This document shows, one piece after another, positions 27,720 to 34,883 of a stretch of DNA of 41,541 bases. A program made the position numbers and the translations under genes. The stretch covers positions 1 to 41,541 of the forward strand of contig CALVIN010000005.1 in assembly GCA_944330115.1 (NCBI GenBank), written 5' to 3'. A model generated the notes under the pieces. That model ran no database searches and had not been told where the DNA came from. It saw nothing but the letters and a program-made list of their open reading frames with translations. The stretch is from an uncultured Clostridia bacterium. Lineage in GTDB: Bacteria; Bacillota; Clostridia; Christensenellales; Borkfalkiaceae. Every line of letters begins with the position of its first letter. The stretch's first letter is position 1.

Positions 27720-27932
27720 TCAGTCCTTTGCGCTCGTTACCTTGCCGCTGAGGATCTCGTAGCAGGCGACGGTTATCTCCTTCATCTTGTTGGGCAGCTC
27801 CCTGCCGTTGTTCTGCTCGATTATCTGGCGTGCGCGCTTGGCGGCGACCACGCACAGCTCGTAGCGCGAGGCCTCGTGCCCGTCTGCCGAAAGTTTTTGT
27901 AAGAGTTCGTCTACCGCAGGTTTATTTATCAT
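27720..27932 (-). CDS. rpoZ: RNA polymerase omega subunit
   Basis: A 70-aa omega subunit that helps assemble and stabilise the beta' subunit. The core pattern is INKPAVDELL, YELCVVAAKRARQI and the ACYEILSGKV C-terminus. The ATG at 27932 follows AAAGGAGG and overlaps the gmk 3' end by 11 bp, so translation is coupled. A longer frame to 27992 lies wholly inside gmk and is not supported. gmk-rpoZ is the standard pair. Confidence 0.93.
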   Translation of the reverse strand: MINKPAVDELLQKLSADGHEASRYELCVVAAKRARQIIEQNNGRELPNKMKEITVACYEILSGKVTSAKD

Positions 27933-28506
27933 CGTGTAAAACCTCCTTTTCCTCGCGGATGATATTGAGTATGCGCTCTGCCGCGCGGTCAACGTCGTCG
28001 TTTACCACGCAGTAGTCGTATTTATCCTTTTTAGAGAGCTCGTAGCCCGCGCGCGCAAGGCGCTGGGCTATCTTTTCGTCGCTCTCGGTGCCACGCAGCT
28101 TCAGCCTGCGCTCAAGCTCCTCCATGCTTGGAGGAAGTATCATAATGAGCACCGCCGAGGGGTGCGCCGCCTTCACCTGAAGGGCGCCGTCGACCTCTAT
28201 CTCCAAAATGACGTCGCAAGTTTTAAGTTTTTGCTCCACAAACGCCCTGGGGGTGCCGTAGTAGTTGCCAAAGTGGGAGGAATACTCCAAAAGCTCGCCC
28301 CTTTGTATCATCTCTTCGAAGCGGGCGCGCGTTACAAAGAAGTATTCGCGGCCGTCCTGCTCCCCTTCGCGCGGGGGACGGGTGGTGCACGAAACGCTTT
28401 CGCACAGCGCGGGGCACATTTCAAACATCCTTTTTATGACCGTGCCCTTGCCAACGCCCGAGGGGCCGGATATAACGGCAAGCACGTTGCCCTTTGACTT
28501 ACTCAA
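27922..28506 (-). CDS. gmk: guanylate kinase
   Basis: A 194-aa enzyme that converts GMP to GDP. The P-loop is ISGPSGVGKGTVIKRM, and the GMP-binding region is SCTTRPPREGEQDGREYFFV. The lid and the D-x-D-x-A segment (LEIEVDGALQVK) follow. No ATG fits the start. The TTG at 28506, overlapping the yicC stop by 8 bp, gives MSKSKGNVLAVISG with an AGGTG-like SD. A GTG at VLAVISG is an alternative. In Bacillus remA lies between yicC and gmk; here the genes overlap, so remA is absent from this locus. Confidence 0.95.
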   Translation of the reverse strand: MSKSKGNVLAVISGPSGVGKGTVIKRMFEMCPALCESVSCTTRPPREGEQDGREYFFVTRARFEEMIQRGELLEYSSHFGNYYGTPRAFVEQKLKTCDVILEIEVDGALQVKAAHPSAVLIMILPPSMEELERRLKLRGTESDEKIAQRLARAGYELSKKDKYDYCVVNDDVDRAAERILNIIREEKEVLHDDK

Positions 28507-29374
28507 TGTTCTGCACCTGCTCGCGTATTTTTTCAATCTCGTTTTTGAGCTCCAAACCGCACTTGGTTATGGTTATATCGTTGCTCTTTGAGCATATTGT
28601 ATTTGTTTCGCGGTTGAATTCCTGCACGAGGAAATCGAGTTTGCGGCCGACTATCTCCGACGAGCATATCTCCCTGAACTGCTCTATGTGCGAGAAAAGC
28701 CTTGTAAGCTCCTCGTCGATATTCGACTTATCGGCAAAGAGCGCCACCTCGGTGAGCAGCTTGCCCTCGTCGTAAGTTGCCCCCGCAAGGTACTTTTCCA
28801 TCTTGTCCTTTAAGCGGGCGCGGTAGTCCTCGGCGACGAGCGGGGCGCGCTCCTTCACCTTTTTTACCAGCTCCTCTATCCTGTCCATGCGGGAGAGCAT
28901 ATCCTGCTTTAACTTTTCGCCCTCTTTAAAGCGCATCGCGTTGAGATTTTCGAGCGCCTGAGTAAGTGCCGCGGTGAGCGCCGAAATGAGCTCGTCATCG
29001 GCGGCCTGTCCCTCCTCGCGGGTGATTACGTCGGGCATGCGCAGAAGGGATGTTGCCGTGAGGTCGAAGGGGATATCGGGCGAGAGCTGCGAGAGCCGCT
29101 TTGCGGCGGCTATGTATGAGAGGGCGACGCCCTCGTCGAGTTCGAGCGACTTGCCCTTTTCGCGCTTGTCGGTGAGGCTGACGAACACGTCGGCATGGCC
29201 GCGCGTTATCTTTTTGCGCACGGTGGCGCGCATGACCTCTTCATAGGCGGCAAATATGCGGGGCGCCTTGATTGAAGCGTCGAGATAGCGGTTGTTCACC
29301 GTTTTTATTTCAACGGAGAGCTCTATTCCGCCCTCTCTGTATTCGCCTCTGCCGTAACCGGTCATACTGAGCAT
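28499..29374 (-). CDS. yicC: YicC family endoribonuclease
   Basis: A 291-aa protein. The start MLSMTGYGRGE is the YicC hallmark, and the ATG at 29374 gives the family's usual length; an upstream in-frame ATG at 29410 would add 12 residues. Conserved blocks include VNNRYLDASIKAPR, the coiled DRIEELVKKVKERAP, and the C-terminal EIVGRKLDFLVQEFNRE with NTICSKSNDI. E. coli YicC has been described as an RNase involved in sRNA decay. It is the first gene of the long minus-strand operon, expressed from 29463-29491. Confidence 0.95.
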   Translation of the reverse strand: MLSMTGYGRGEYREGGIELSVEIKTVNNRYLDASIKAPRIFAAYEEVMRATVRKKITRGHADVFVSLTDKREKGKSLELDEGVALSYIAAAKRLSQLSPDIPFDLTATSLLRMPDVITREEGQAADDELISALTAALTQALENLNAMRFKEGEKLKQDMLSRMDRIEELVKKVKERAPLVAEDYRARLKDKMEKYLAGATYDEGKLLTEVALFADKSNIDEELTRLFSHIEQFREICSSEIVGRKLDFLVQEFNRETNTICSKSNDITITKCGLELKNEIEKIREQVQNIE

Positions 29375-29462
29375 ATGTGCCACCGCCTTGAAATAGACAT
29401 TTTGCGGCATTTTGCGCCAAAAAGGGGCGCCGCCCGCCGCACGAAACTTTTATGCAGATTAC

Positions 29463-29491
29463 ATTATAACAAACTATGAACAAAATTTCAA
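29463..29491 (-). promoter_or_regulatory. promoter of the yicC-...-spoVM operon
   Basis: TTGAAA, 17 bp and TATAAT on the minus strand, about 90 bp before yicC. It is close to consensus and can drive the ten-gene block down to the terminator at 19971-20010. Confidence 0.85.
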
Positions 29492-29522
29492 GCGGTTTGG
29501 CGGCATATAAACGTTAAAATAC

Positions 29523-30173
29523 TCAATAATCGGGGCGGTCGCACTCGCTTATGCCGCGCACGCGCGAGGATACGAGGCGGTAGCTGTTCTGCGCGCCCGT
29601 TTCAAACAGCGCGGCGGGCTGTGTGGAAGTTGCAAGCCCGCCCGAAGTTTCGGCAAAAAAGGCGGCGCCGCCCGCACACATCACCACGGGCACGCCGTAC
29701 AGATAGGCATAGGCGCGCGCAAGCAGGGGCGGCATAAAATCGCGCACCTCCTCGCGGAAGGCGGCAATGAGATTACACCCGCACGAGGCGAGGGCGCGCA
29801 CGCCCTCAGGAAAATATATATCGTTTTCTATCACCAGCCCCACCTTGCATCCGCCCACCTGATAGAGCCCCAAAAAGGCGCCGCTCTTGTAATTTTCGCC
29901 GCCGAACACGTGGTTCATATCGGTTATGCCGAGCAGTTTGCCCCTGTCGGCCACGGCGGCCGACTTGCGCACTATGCCGCGGGAGAGCGTTTTGCAGGCG
30001 CATATGACGCCGCACGAATGGGCGCGCGAGAGGCGGGCGGCCTCTTCGAACTTATCGGTTTTGCCGGCAAGTTCGCTTTCATAGTCCACCTCTCCCAGAA
30101 AATCAAAGCCGAAGAGCGCGAGCTCGCACTCGGGCAGCGCCTTGGCAGCGCCCGCAACAACGCAAACTTTCAT
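29523..30173 (-). CDS. nitrilase-like (carbon-nitrogen hydrolase fold) protein, catalytic Cys missing
   Basis: A 216-aa protein. The segment GLVIENDIYFPEGVRALASCG aligns in pattern with the nitrilase motif G-x-x-I-C-Y-D-x-x-F-P-E-x-x-R, but the catalytic Cys position is Glu (IEND instead of ICYD). KLLGITDMNHVFGGENYKSG matches the region before it. The catalytic Glu and Lys are also not obvious, and the protein is shorter than the usual 260-300 aa. It may be a binding or regulatory protein rather than a hydrolase. The start at 30173 is the only ATG that fits the fold; it has no SD. It is divergent from the M1 peptidase gene, 81 bp apart. The assignment is fold-level and tentative. Confidence 0.55.
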   Translation of the reverse strand: MKVCVVAGAAKALPECELALFGFDFLGEVDYESELAGKTDKFEEAARLSRAHSCGVICACKTLSRGIVRKSAAVADRGKLLGITDMNHVFGGENYKSGAFLGLYQVGGCKVGLVIENDIYFPEGVRALASCGCNLIAAFREEVRDFMPPLLARAYAYLYGVPVVMCAGGAAFFAETSGGLATSTQPAALFETGAQNSYRLVSSRVRGISECDRPDY

Positions 30174-30254
30174 ACCATATATTGTACTGCCGCGCAAAAA
30201 ATTTTGTGAACGGGCGGCATATAAAAAGGGGCGGGCGGCATACAATATGTTACT
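30174..30254. promoter_or_regulatory. divergent promoter region with mirrored TACAATAT motifs
   Basis: Next to each start codon lies a near-identical block: GGCATACAATATGTTACTATGG-like on the plus strand and GGCAGTACAATATATGGTATG-like on the minus. Plus strand: GCATATA (30217-30223), 15 bp, CATACAAT (30239-30246), a good fit to the B. subtilis sigma-E pattern. Minus strand: TTCACA, 18 bp, TACAAT. Both -10 elements end about 8-13 nt before the ATG, with no SD, so the mRNAs may be nearly leaderless. The motifs are seen; sigma assignment is inference. Confidence 0.45.
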
Positions 30255-31700
30255 ATGGACAAAGAATATATAAAAAAGACGGCGGTAATATTTGCGGCCG
30301 CGGCCGTATGCGCGGCGGCGCTCCCCCTTGCGGCCTGCCAAAATACTCCCGAGCGCACGACTTACGACATCACCTGCACATACAGCGAAGAGCGGGGCAC
30401 GCTTTCGGCGGTGTGCGACGTCACATATGTAAACACCGCGGATACCGACGTTATAAAATTCAACATATACGGCAACGCCTACCGCGAGGGCGCGCTGTAC
30501 CGGCCCGTTTCAGACGAGCTTGAAGGCAGCGCATACTACAACGGCGCAAGCTACGGCGGCGTGCAGATAACGGCCGTGGAGGGCGGCGAATGGACAATTT
30601 GCGGCGAGGACGAGAATATTTTGGAGGTTACCCTGCCTGGCACCCTTGCGGGCGGCGACAGCTGCGAGATAAGCATCAGCTATACGCTTGAGCTTGCCGA
30701 GGTGAACCACCGCACGGGCATAGCCGAGCACGCCGTGAATTTGGGCAACTTTTACCCCGTGGCGTGCGCGCGCGACGGCGACGGCAATTTTTTGGAGTGC
30801 CCCTATTATAGCGACGGCGATCCCTTCCTTTCGGACTGCGCCGACTATAAGGTGACGCTCACCGTGCCCGAGGGATATACGGCGGCGGCGAGCGGGCAGC
30901 TTGTGGAGAGTAGCGGAAACACTTATACATACTCGCTTGAAAACGCGCGCGACTTCTGCATGGTGATATCCGACGAATTCAAGAGAATATCCGCCGAGGC
31001 GGGCGGAACGCAGGTGTATTATTACTACTATTCCGACGACAACGCACAGGCAAAGCTGGACGCGGCGTGCCAGAGCCTTGAATATTTTGAGAGCGCCTTC
31101 GGCGAATATATGTGGCCCACCCTCTCCGTCGTGCAGACGGGGTTTGCGGCGGGCGGAATGGAATACCCCGCGCTGACGATGATAAACGGCGGACTTGACG
31201 AGAGCGGGGCGATAGCCGCCATAGTGCACGAAAACGCACACCAATGGTGGTATGCCATGGTGGGCAGCGACCAGATAAACTGCGCCTGGCAGGACGAGGG
31301 GCTGGCGGAATATTCCGCGCTGATGTTCTTTGAAAACAGCCCTGAATACGGCGTTACGCGCACGGGGCTGGTAAACGCCGCCATAAACGCCTACCGCGCC
31401 TATTTTACCGTGTATAACCAGATATTCGGTGACGCCGACACCTCGATGACGAGGCACCTTAAAGACTTTGTGAGCGACTATGAGTATGTGAACATAGCCT
31501 ATAACAAGGGGTTGATACTCTTCGACACGCTGAGGCAGTCGATAGGCGACGACAGATTTTTGGCGGGGCTAAAGAGCTATTTTGCCGAAAATAAGGGAAA
31601 GATAGCAAAGAGCGACGACCTTATAGCCTGCTTTGAGGGCACGGGCGTGGACGTAGACGGGCTGTTTGCAAGCTTTATCGAGGGAAAGGTGATAATTTAA
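30255..31700 (+). CDS. M1-family metallopeptidase lipoprotein
   Basis: A 481-aa secreted zinc aminopeptidase. The signal VIFAAAAVCAAALPLAAC ends in lipobox LAAC, so it is anchored outside the membrane. The exopeptidase motif GGMEYP is present (a variant of GAMEN), and HENAH (residues 325-329) with Glu348 forms the HExxH-x18-E zinc site. The N-terminal beta-sandwich spans residues about 35-250, and the catalytic domain ends near the C-terminus without the long helical domain of full aminopeptidase N. YNKGLILFDTLRQ carries the likely catalytic Tyr. It may digest extracellular peptides. No SD precedes the ATG, and a sigma-E-like promoter sits right before it. Confidence 0.92.
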   Translation: MDKEYIKKTAVIFAAAAVCAAALPLAACQNTPERTTYDITCTYSEERGTLSAVCDVTYVNTADTDVIKFNIYGNAYREGALYRPVSDELEGSAYYNGASYGGVQITAVEGGEWTICGEDENILEVTLPGTLAGGDSCEISISYTLELAEVNHRTGIAEHAVNLGNFYPVACARDGDGNFLECPYYSDGDPFLSDCADYKVTLTVPEGYTAAASGQLVESSGNTYTYSLENARDFCMVISDEFKRISAEAGGTQVYYYYYSDDNAQAKLDAACQSLEYFESAFGEYMWPTLSVVQTGFAAGGMEYPALTMINGGLDESGAIAAIVHENAHQWWYAMVGSDQINCAWQDEGLAEYSALMFFENSPEYGVTRTGLVNAAINAYRAYFTVYNQIFGDADTSMTRHLKDFVSDYEYVNIAYNKGLILFDTLRQSIGDDRFLAGLKSYFAENKGKIAKSDDLIACFEGTGVDVDGLFASFIEGKVII

Positions 31701-31742
31701 AGAGACTTTTGCGCATAGCCGAAAAATATTTTTTGACTTACA

Positions 31743-31775
31743 GGCCGCCGCCCGCGTATTTTGCGGGCGGCGGCC
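31743..31775. terminator. hairpin after the M1 peptidase gene
   Basis: A perfect 13-bp GC stem (GGCCGCCGCCCGC, 7-nt loop) lies 43 bp past the stop. The plus-strand T tract is weak (CGCCTTTAC), so it may be a 3'-end stabiliser rather than a full terminator. Confidence 0.6.
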
Positions 31776-31909
31776 CGCCTTTACACATAAAAAAATGACA
31801 AGCGCGGCGGGCAAAGGCATATATCATAGCCGCAAGGCGGCGCAAAATTTTTCACTTGGTGAGGCAAAGGGGCACAAAAATGAGGCTGCAAAATTTTTAC
31901 ACCGTTCGC

Positions 31910-31938
31910 TTGCAAAAAAGAATATAATGCATTATAAT
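31910..31938 (+). promoter_or_regulatory. corA-fmdB promoter
   Basis: TTGCAA, 17 bp and a perfect TATAAT on the plus strand, about 210 bp before the corA ATG. Transcription should start near 31945, producing a long leader. Confidence 0.8.
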
Positions 31939-31944
31939 TGAATC

Positions 31945-32123
31945 GTACCGCGGAATGTGGTGCGGCCCAGGCCGCAAATTATCCTGCGGACGGAGAAAGT
32001 TATGGACCCATATTACAGTTGTGGCTGTAAAACAGTATCTATTTCCACAAAACATTGATATAGGATAGAATACCGTACCGCTTTAAAACAAGGAGGCACG
32101 GGTTTTGTCCCGTGCATTTTTTT
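31945..32123 (+). ncRNA. candidate cis-regulatory leader RNA with terminator, upstream of corA
   Basis: A structured leader of about 180 nt. Hairpins: TGCGGC-CCAG-GCCGCA (31961-31976), TTACAG-TTGTGG-CTGTAA (32013-32030), a long-range stem GTATCTAT with ATAGAATAC (32035-32042/32065-32073, one bulge), and an intrinsic terminator GCACGGG-TTTTGT-CCCGTGC plus seven T (32096-32123). The terminator lies 24 nt before the corA start. Segment 32078-32081 (CCGC) can pair with GCGG at 31950-31953, or CCGTACC (32073-32079) with GGTGCGG (31959-31965), giving mutually exclusive states. I do not see the M-box hallmark (GTTAGGTGAGGCTCC) or other classes I know. Riboswitch function is inferred. Confidence 0.6.
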
Positions 32124-32147
32124 ATCTTTTTTAAGGCGGTATTGCTA

Positions 32148-33152
32148 ATGGTACAGTTCTTTCGCACATCCGATAAGCGCCCCCTTACCCAGCTTGAGCA
32201 GTTTGAAAAGCTGTGCTGGATAGACATGATTAACCCCACCGACGACGAGGTGGAGGACGTGGCGGCGCTTTCGGGCATATCGGAGGATATGCTTGCCTCC
32301 GCGCTCGACGACGAGGAGCGCGCGCGTGCCGAGATAGACGACGGCAACTATATGTTCATACTCGACTGCCCCGTGATCGAGGAGGGCGACAGCGGCGACG
32401 TTTACTCCACCCTGCCCCTTGCGGTGATATACAACACGACGTGCGTAGTCACCGTATCATTGAAGGGCAACCCCGTTTTGAAGGACTTTATAACGGGCAG
32501 GCAGAAGGTGCTCACCGAAAAGCCCGTGCTGTTTACCCTGAACTTTATGCTGGGCAACGCCAAGCGCTTTTTGAACGTGCTTACGCAGATAGACAGGAAG
32601 TCGCGCCGCGTTCAATCGGAGCTGGGCAGGACGATGAAAAACGAGGAGATAGCGCAGCTGCTCGACCTTGAAAACTCGCTCGTATATATATCCACCTCAT
32701 TGAACTCAAACTACGGCGTGCAGGAAAAGCTCTCCAAGGCCGAGGCCGTGACCACGCGCGAGGACTATCAGGACTTGTATGACGACGTGGCGATAGAGAG
32801 CAAGCAGGCCATGGAGATGTGCAACATCTATAAGGACATACTGACGGTCACCATGGACGCCTACGGCTCGATGATATCCAACAACGCCAACGACAGCATG
32901 AAGAAGTTGACGATAATCACCGTGCTGCTTGCCATACCCACCATGATAGCGGGTTTCTGGGGCATGAACGTGGTAGTACCCGGGCAGCTGGGCGAAGAGG
33001 GCTCTTCGGCGCTGTGGTTCTGGATAATACTTGCCGCCACCCTTGTGCTCACCGTGGCAGTCGGAGTATTTTTGGGCAAGTTTATGCGCACGGGCGGCAC
33101 TTTGAAGAGAATTAAGCGCACAAAGAGGCGCAAGGATAAGGATAAAAAGTAA
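32148..33152 (+). CDS. corA: CorA family magnesium transporter
   Basis: A 334-aa divalent-cation channel. A large acidic cytoplasmic N-terminal funnel is followed by the long helix (MEMCNIYKDILTVTMDAYGS) and TM1, ending in the signature FWGMNV. TM2 (LWFWIILAATLVLTVAVGVF) and a Lys/Arg-rich C-terminal tail complete it. It forms homopentamers that admit Mg2+ (or Co2+/Ni2+). The ATG at 32148 follows AAGGCGG; an upstream frame start at 32112 lies inside the terminator and is unlikely. It is cotranscribed with the FmdB-like gene 2 bp downstream, behind a leader with a terminator, so expression is probably attenuated. Confidence 0.94.
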   Translation: MVQFFRTSDKRPLTQLEQFEKLCWIDMINPTDDEVEDVAALSGISEDMLASALDDEERARAEIDDGNYMFILDCPVIEEGDSGDVYSTLPLAVIYNTTCVVTVSLKGNPVLKDFITGRQKVLTEKPVLFTLNFMLGNAKRFLNVLTQIDRKSRRVQSELGRTMKNEEIAQLLDLENSLVYISTSLNSNYGVQEKLSKAEAVTTREDYQDLYDDVAIESKQAMEMCNIYKDILTVTMDAYGSMISNNANDSMKKLTIITVLLAIPTMIAGFWGMNVVVPGQLGEEGSSALWFWIILAATLVLTVAVGVFLGKFMRTGGTLKRIKRTKRRKDKDKK

Positions 33153-33154
33153 AT

Positions 33155-33352
33155 ATGCCCATACTGCAATACAAGTGCCCTTCCTGCGGGAAGGAGTTTG
33201 AAGAGTTGGTAGACAAATACGACGACGAGGTGAACTGCCCCGCCTGCGGCAATAAGGCCGAAAGAAACTACAGCGGAACGGTATTTTCAGCCACGGGTAC
33301 GCACGTTAAAAGGTGCAGCGGCAACTGCAAAACGTGCGGCGGCTGCAAATAA
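33155..33352 (+). CDS. FmdB-type zinc-ribbon protein
   Basis: A 65-aa protein. The N-terminus PILQYKCPSCGKEFEELV and a second Cys pair NCPACGNKAE form the FmdB zinc ribbon. A Cys-rich tail (RCSGNCKTCGGCK) adds further ligands. The family is named after a putative regulator of formamidase, but its function is unknown. The gap of 2 bp after corA implies translational coupling. The operon ends at the terminator 33427-33459. Confidence 0.9.
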   Translation: MPILQYKCPSCGKEFEELVDKYDDEVNCPACGNKAERNYSGTVFSATGTHVKRCSGNCKTCGGCK

Positions 33353-33426
33353 CGTCCTGCGGTGCATATTGCGGCGGCGGTCTGCCGTTCGGTCTGCCGT
33401 TTAAAAATTTTTATATAGGTCAATAA

Positions 33427-33459
33427 TTCCCCGCGGAATAATTTGCGGGGAATTTTTTT
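33427..33459 (+). terminator. terminator of corA-fmdB overlapping the next gene's start
   Basis: An 8-bp stem TTCCCCGC/GCGGGGAA followed by seven T residues, which run directly into the ATG of the next gene at 33460. The 3' arm (GCGGGGAA) is the only SD-like sequence available to that gene. The adjacent spacer contains a tandem 12-mer, CGGTCTGCCGTT x2 (about 33377-33400). Confidence 0.85.
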
Positions 33460-33879
33460 ATGAAATTTTTAAAAATTTTTGCCGCGCTCTTTTGCGCAGC
33501 GGCATGCGCCGCCTGCATACCCCTGTTCAACTCTTCCACCTGCTTTGAGGAGGGCGAAAGCTACACATTTTTTTGCGGCGATACCTCGCGCGAGTGCAGG
33601 GAAGTTACCGTAACGCGCGGCTCCGCGCTTAAAAAGCTGACGCTTGACGACATAAACGGCGAGAGCACCGCCTATACAGAGCTGGATATAGAAAACTTTC
33701 TGAGCGAGGTGGGCGGGCGCATACTCTTTTGCGAAAAGCTGTACGACAGCACAAATTATTACTGCTCGGCAGACCTTCCGTACTCGGTATATCTGTACGG
33801 GCAGGAGATAAACCTGCACATATGCGTGAAGGAGGGCGGCGTTACCGTGGCTTCGCCCATAATATTCGGCGGATATTGA
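33460..33879 (+). CDS. small secreted lipoprotein, possibly YwmB-like
   Basis: A 139-aa protein with a short basic N-terminus, a hydrophobic signal (IFAALFCAAACAAC) and a Cys suitable for lipidation. The C-terminal half (FLSEVGGRILFCEK...YGQEINLHICVKEGGVTVASP, ending IIFGGY) resembles the C-terminal pattern of the YwmB family (Asn-Leu strand, then G-x-P-x-I...Y). In B. subtilis ywmB lies near murAA-spoIID-spoIIQ, and here a SpoIIQ-like gene follows, which supports the idea. It is much shorter than YwmB (about 240 aa), so it would be one domain. The start codon directly follows a terminator T tract, with no separate SD. Tentative. Confidence 0.5.
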   Translation: MKFLKIFAALFCAAACAACIPLFNSSTCFEEGESYTFFCGDTSRECREVTVTRGSALKKLTLDDINGESTAYTELDIENFLSEVGGRILFCEKLYDSTNYYCSADLPYSVYLYGQEINLHICVKEGGVTVASPIIFGGY

Positions 33880-33929
33880 GCGGGCGGCACATATCGGCCG
33901 GGCGCGTTAAAAAAATTTTTGGCGGCGCT

Positions 33930-33959
33930 GTATAAAAGAGATATTGCGGGGCAATAAAC
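33930..33959 (+). promoter_or_regulatory. candidate sigma-F (forespore) promoter
   Basis: GTATA (33930-33934), exactly 15 bp, then GGCAATAAAC (33950-33959). The B. subtilis sigma-F pattern is GYATA-N15-GGnnAnAHTR; this site matches all positions but the last two. It lies about 55 bp before the SpoIIQ-like gene, and spoIIQ is a known sigma-F gene in B. subtilis. Motif seen; sigma assignment inferred. Confidence 0.5.
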
Positions 33960-34013
33960 TTATGGCGAGGCGGGCGCGAGGCGCACGCTCATAAAATAAG
34001 GAGTCAATTTAAA

Positions 34014-34694
34014 ATGAACGAACAGCAACCTAAACCTAAGAACAAAAAACTGCTTACCTACTACCTGATATTGGGCGCGTGCATACTGGTAATTGCCGCG
34101 GTGGCGATAGCCGTCACCCTTTCGCTCACGCTCGGAAAGGACAACATGACGATAGACGGCGGCAACGACCCGACTATCGACGGCGACGACGATGACGACA
34201 CGCCCGACGACGATACTCCCACGGGCGGCGACAACGACGGCGATGACGACGATGACGACGCCGACGATACGGGCACGGAGAACACCTTTTTGATGCCCGT
34301 GACCGAGGTGAACGCCATAAACAGCTACGGATTTTACCACAACACCACACTCGACAAATATTACCTGCACACCGGCATAGACTTTGCGGGCAACGCGGGC
34401 GACGAGGTGTATGCGACGCTTGGCGGCACGGTGGAGAGCATAGTCACCGACCCCATTCTGACGGGCACCACCATAACCATTGCGCACGACAACGGGCTTA
34501 CCACCACCTATACATTTGTGGATGCTGCCGAGGGACTTGAGGCGGGCGACAGGGTGGAGCGCGGCGAAGTTATTGCCACCGTTGCCGAGGCCATGGGGCA
34601 GGAATATAAGGACGGCGCGCACCTGCACTTTGAGGTGTATTTGAACGGCGAGGCCGTAGACCCCGAAACCTACCTTGAGATCTCGGAAAAATAA
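34014..34694 (+). CDS. M23/LytM protein, SpoIIQ-like
   Basis: A 226-aa protein with one N-terminal membrane helix (residues about 15-40, YYLILGACILVIAAVAIAVT) and an Asp/Gly-rich linker (46-88, mostly Asp). The LytM domain has intact zinc motifs: H119-x-x-x-D123 in LHTGID, and HLHFE (203-207). B. subtilis SpoIIQ has a degenerate site, while clostridial SpoIIQ keeps it; size and layout match clostridial SpoIIQ (about 220 aa). SpoIIQ in the forespore membrane pairs with SpoIIIAH to form the engulfment channel. A sigma-F-like promoter upstream supports this. A generic cell-wall endopeptidase is the alternative. AAGGAG is 10-12 nt before the ATG. Confidence 0.65.
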   Translation: MNEQQPKPKNKKLLTYYLILGACILVIAAVAIAVTLSLTLGKDNMTIDGGNDPTIDGDDDDDTPDDDTPTGGDNDGDDDDDDADDTGTENTFLMPVTEVNAINSYGFYHNTTLDKYYLHTGIDFAGNAGDEVYATLGGTVESIVTDPILTGTTITIAHDNGLTTTYTFVDAAEGLEAGDRVERGEVIATVAEAMGQEYKDGAHLHFEVYLNGEAVDPETYLEISEK

Positions 34695-34801
34695 AAACTC
34701 ACAAAAAATCTTTTGCCTGCGGGAAAAGTTATTTATGCCATTGCATCGAATGTATTTTTAACAACTGCCCGCATAAAAAATAATATTTAAATAATATTTA
34801 A

Positions 34802-34829
34802 GCCTCCGCCTGAAAATTCAGGCGGAGGC
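34802..34829. terminator. bidirectional terminator between spoIIQ-like and glgB
   Basis: A perfect 13-bp stem, GCCTCCGCCTGAA, with a 2-nt centre. It lies between convergent genes and is flanked by AT-only tracts. Confidence 0.8.
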
Positions 34830-34883
34830 ATCTTTAAATAAATTTAATTTTTAATTTATTTTTTTAATTTATTTTTTATTTTT

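Noticed and set aside
31855-31900. TTGGTGAGGCAAAGGGGCAC looks a little like the M-box (ykoK) core.
   Set aside because: It lies upstream of the -35 element, so it would not be transcribed with corA, and the following M-box blocks are absent.
31941-31955. GTACCGCGG near the corA transcript start resembles the T-box antiterminator motif.
   Set aside because: The T-box motif should lie just before the terminator with a specifier loop upstream; this copy is at the extreme 5' end and 140 nt from the terminator, with no room for stem I.
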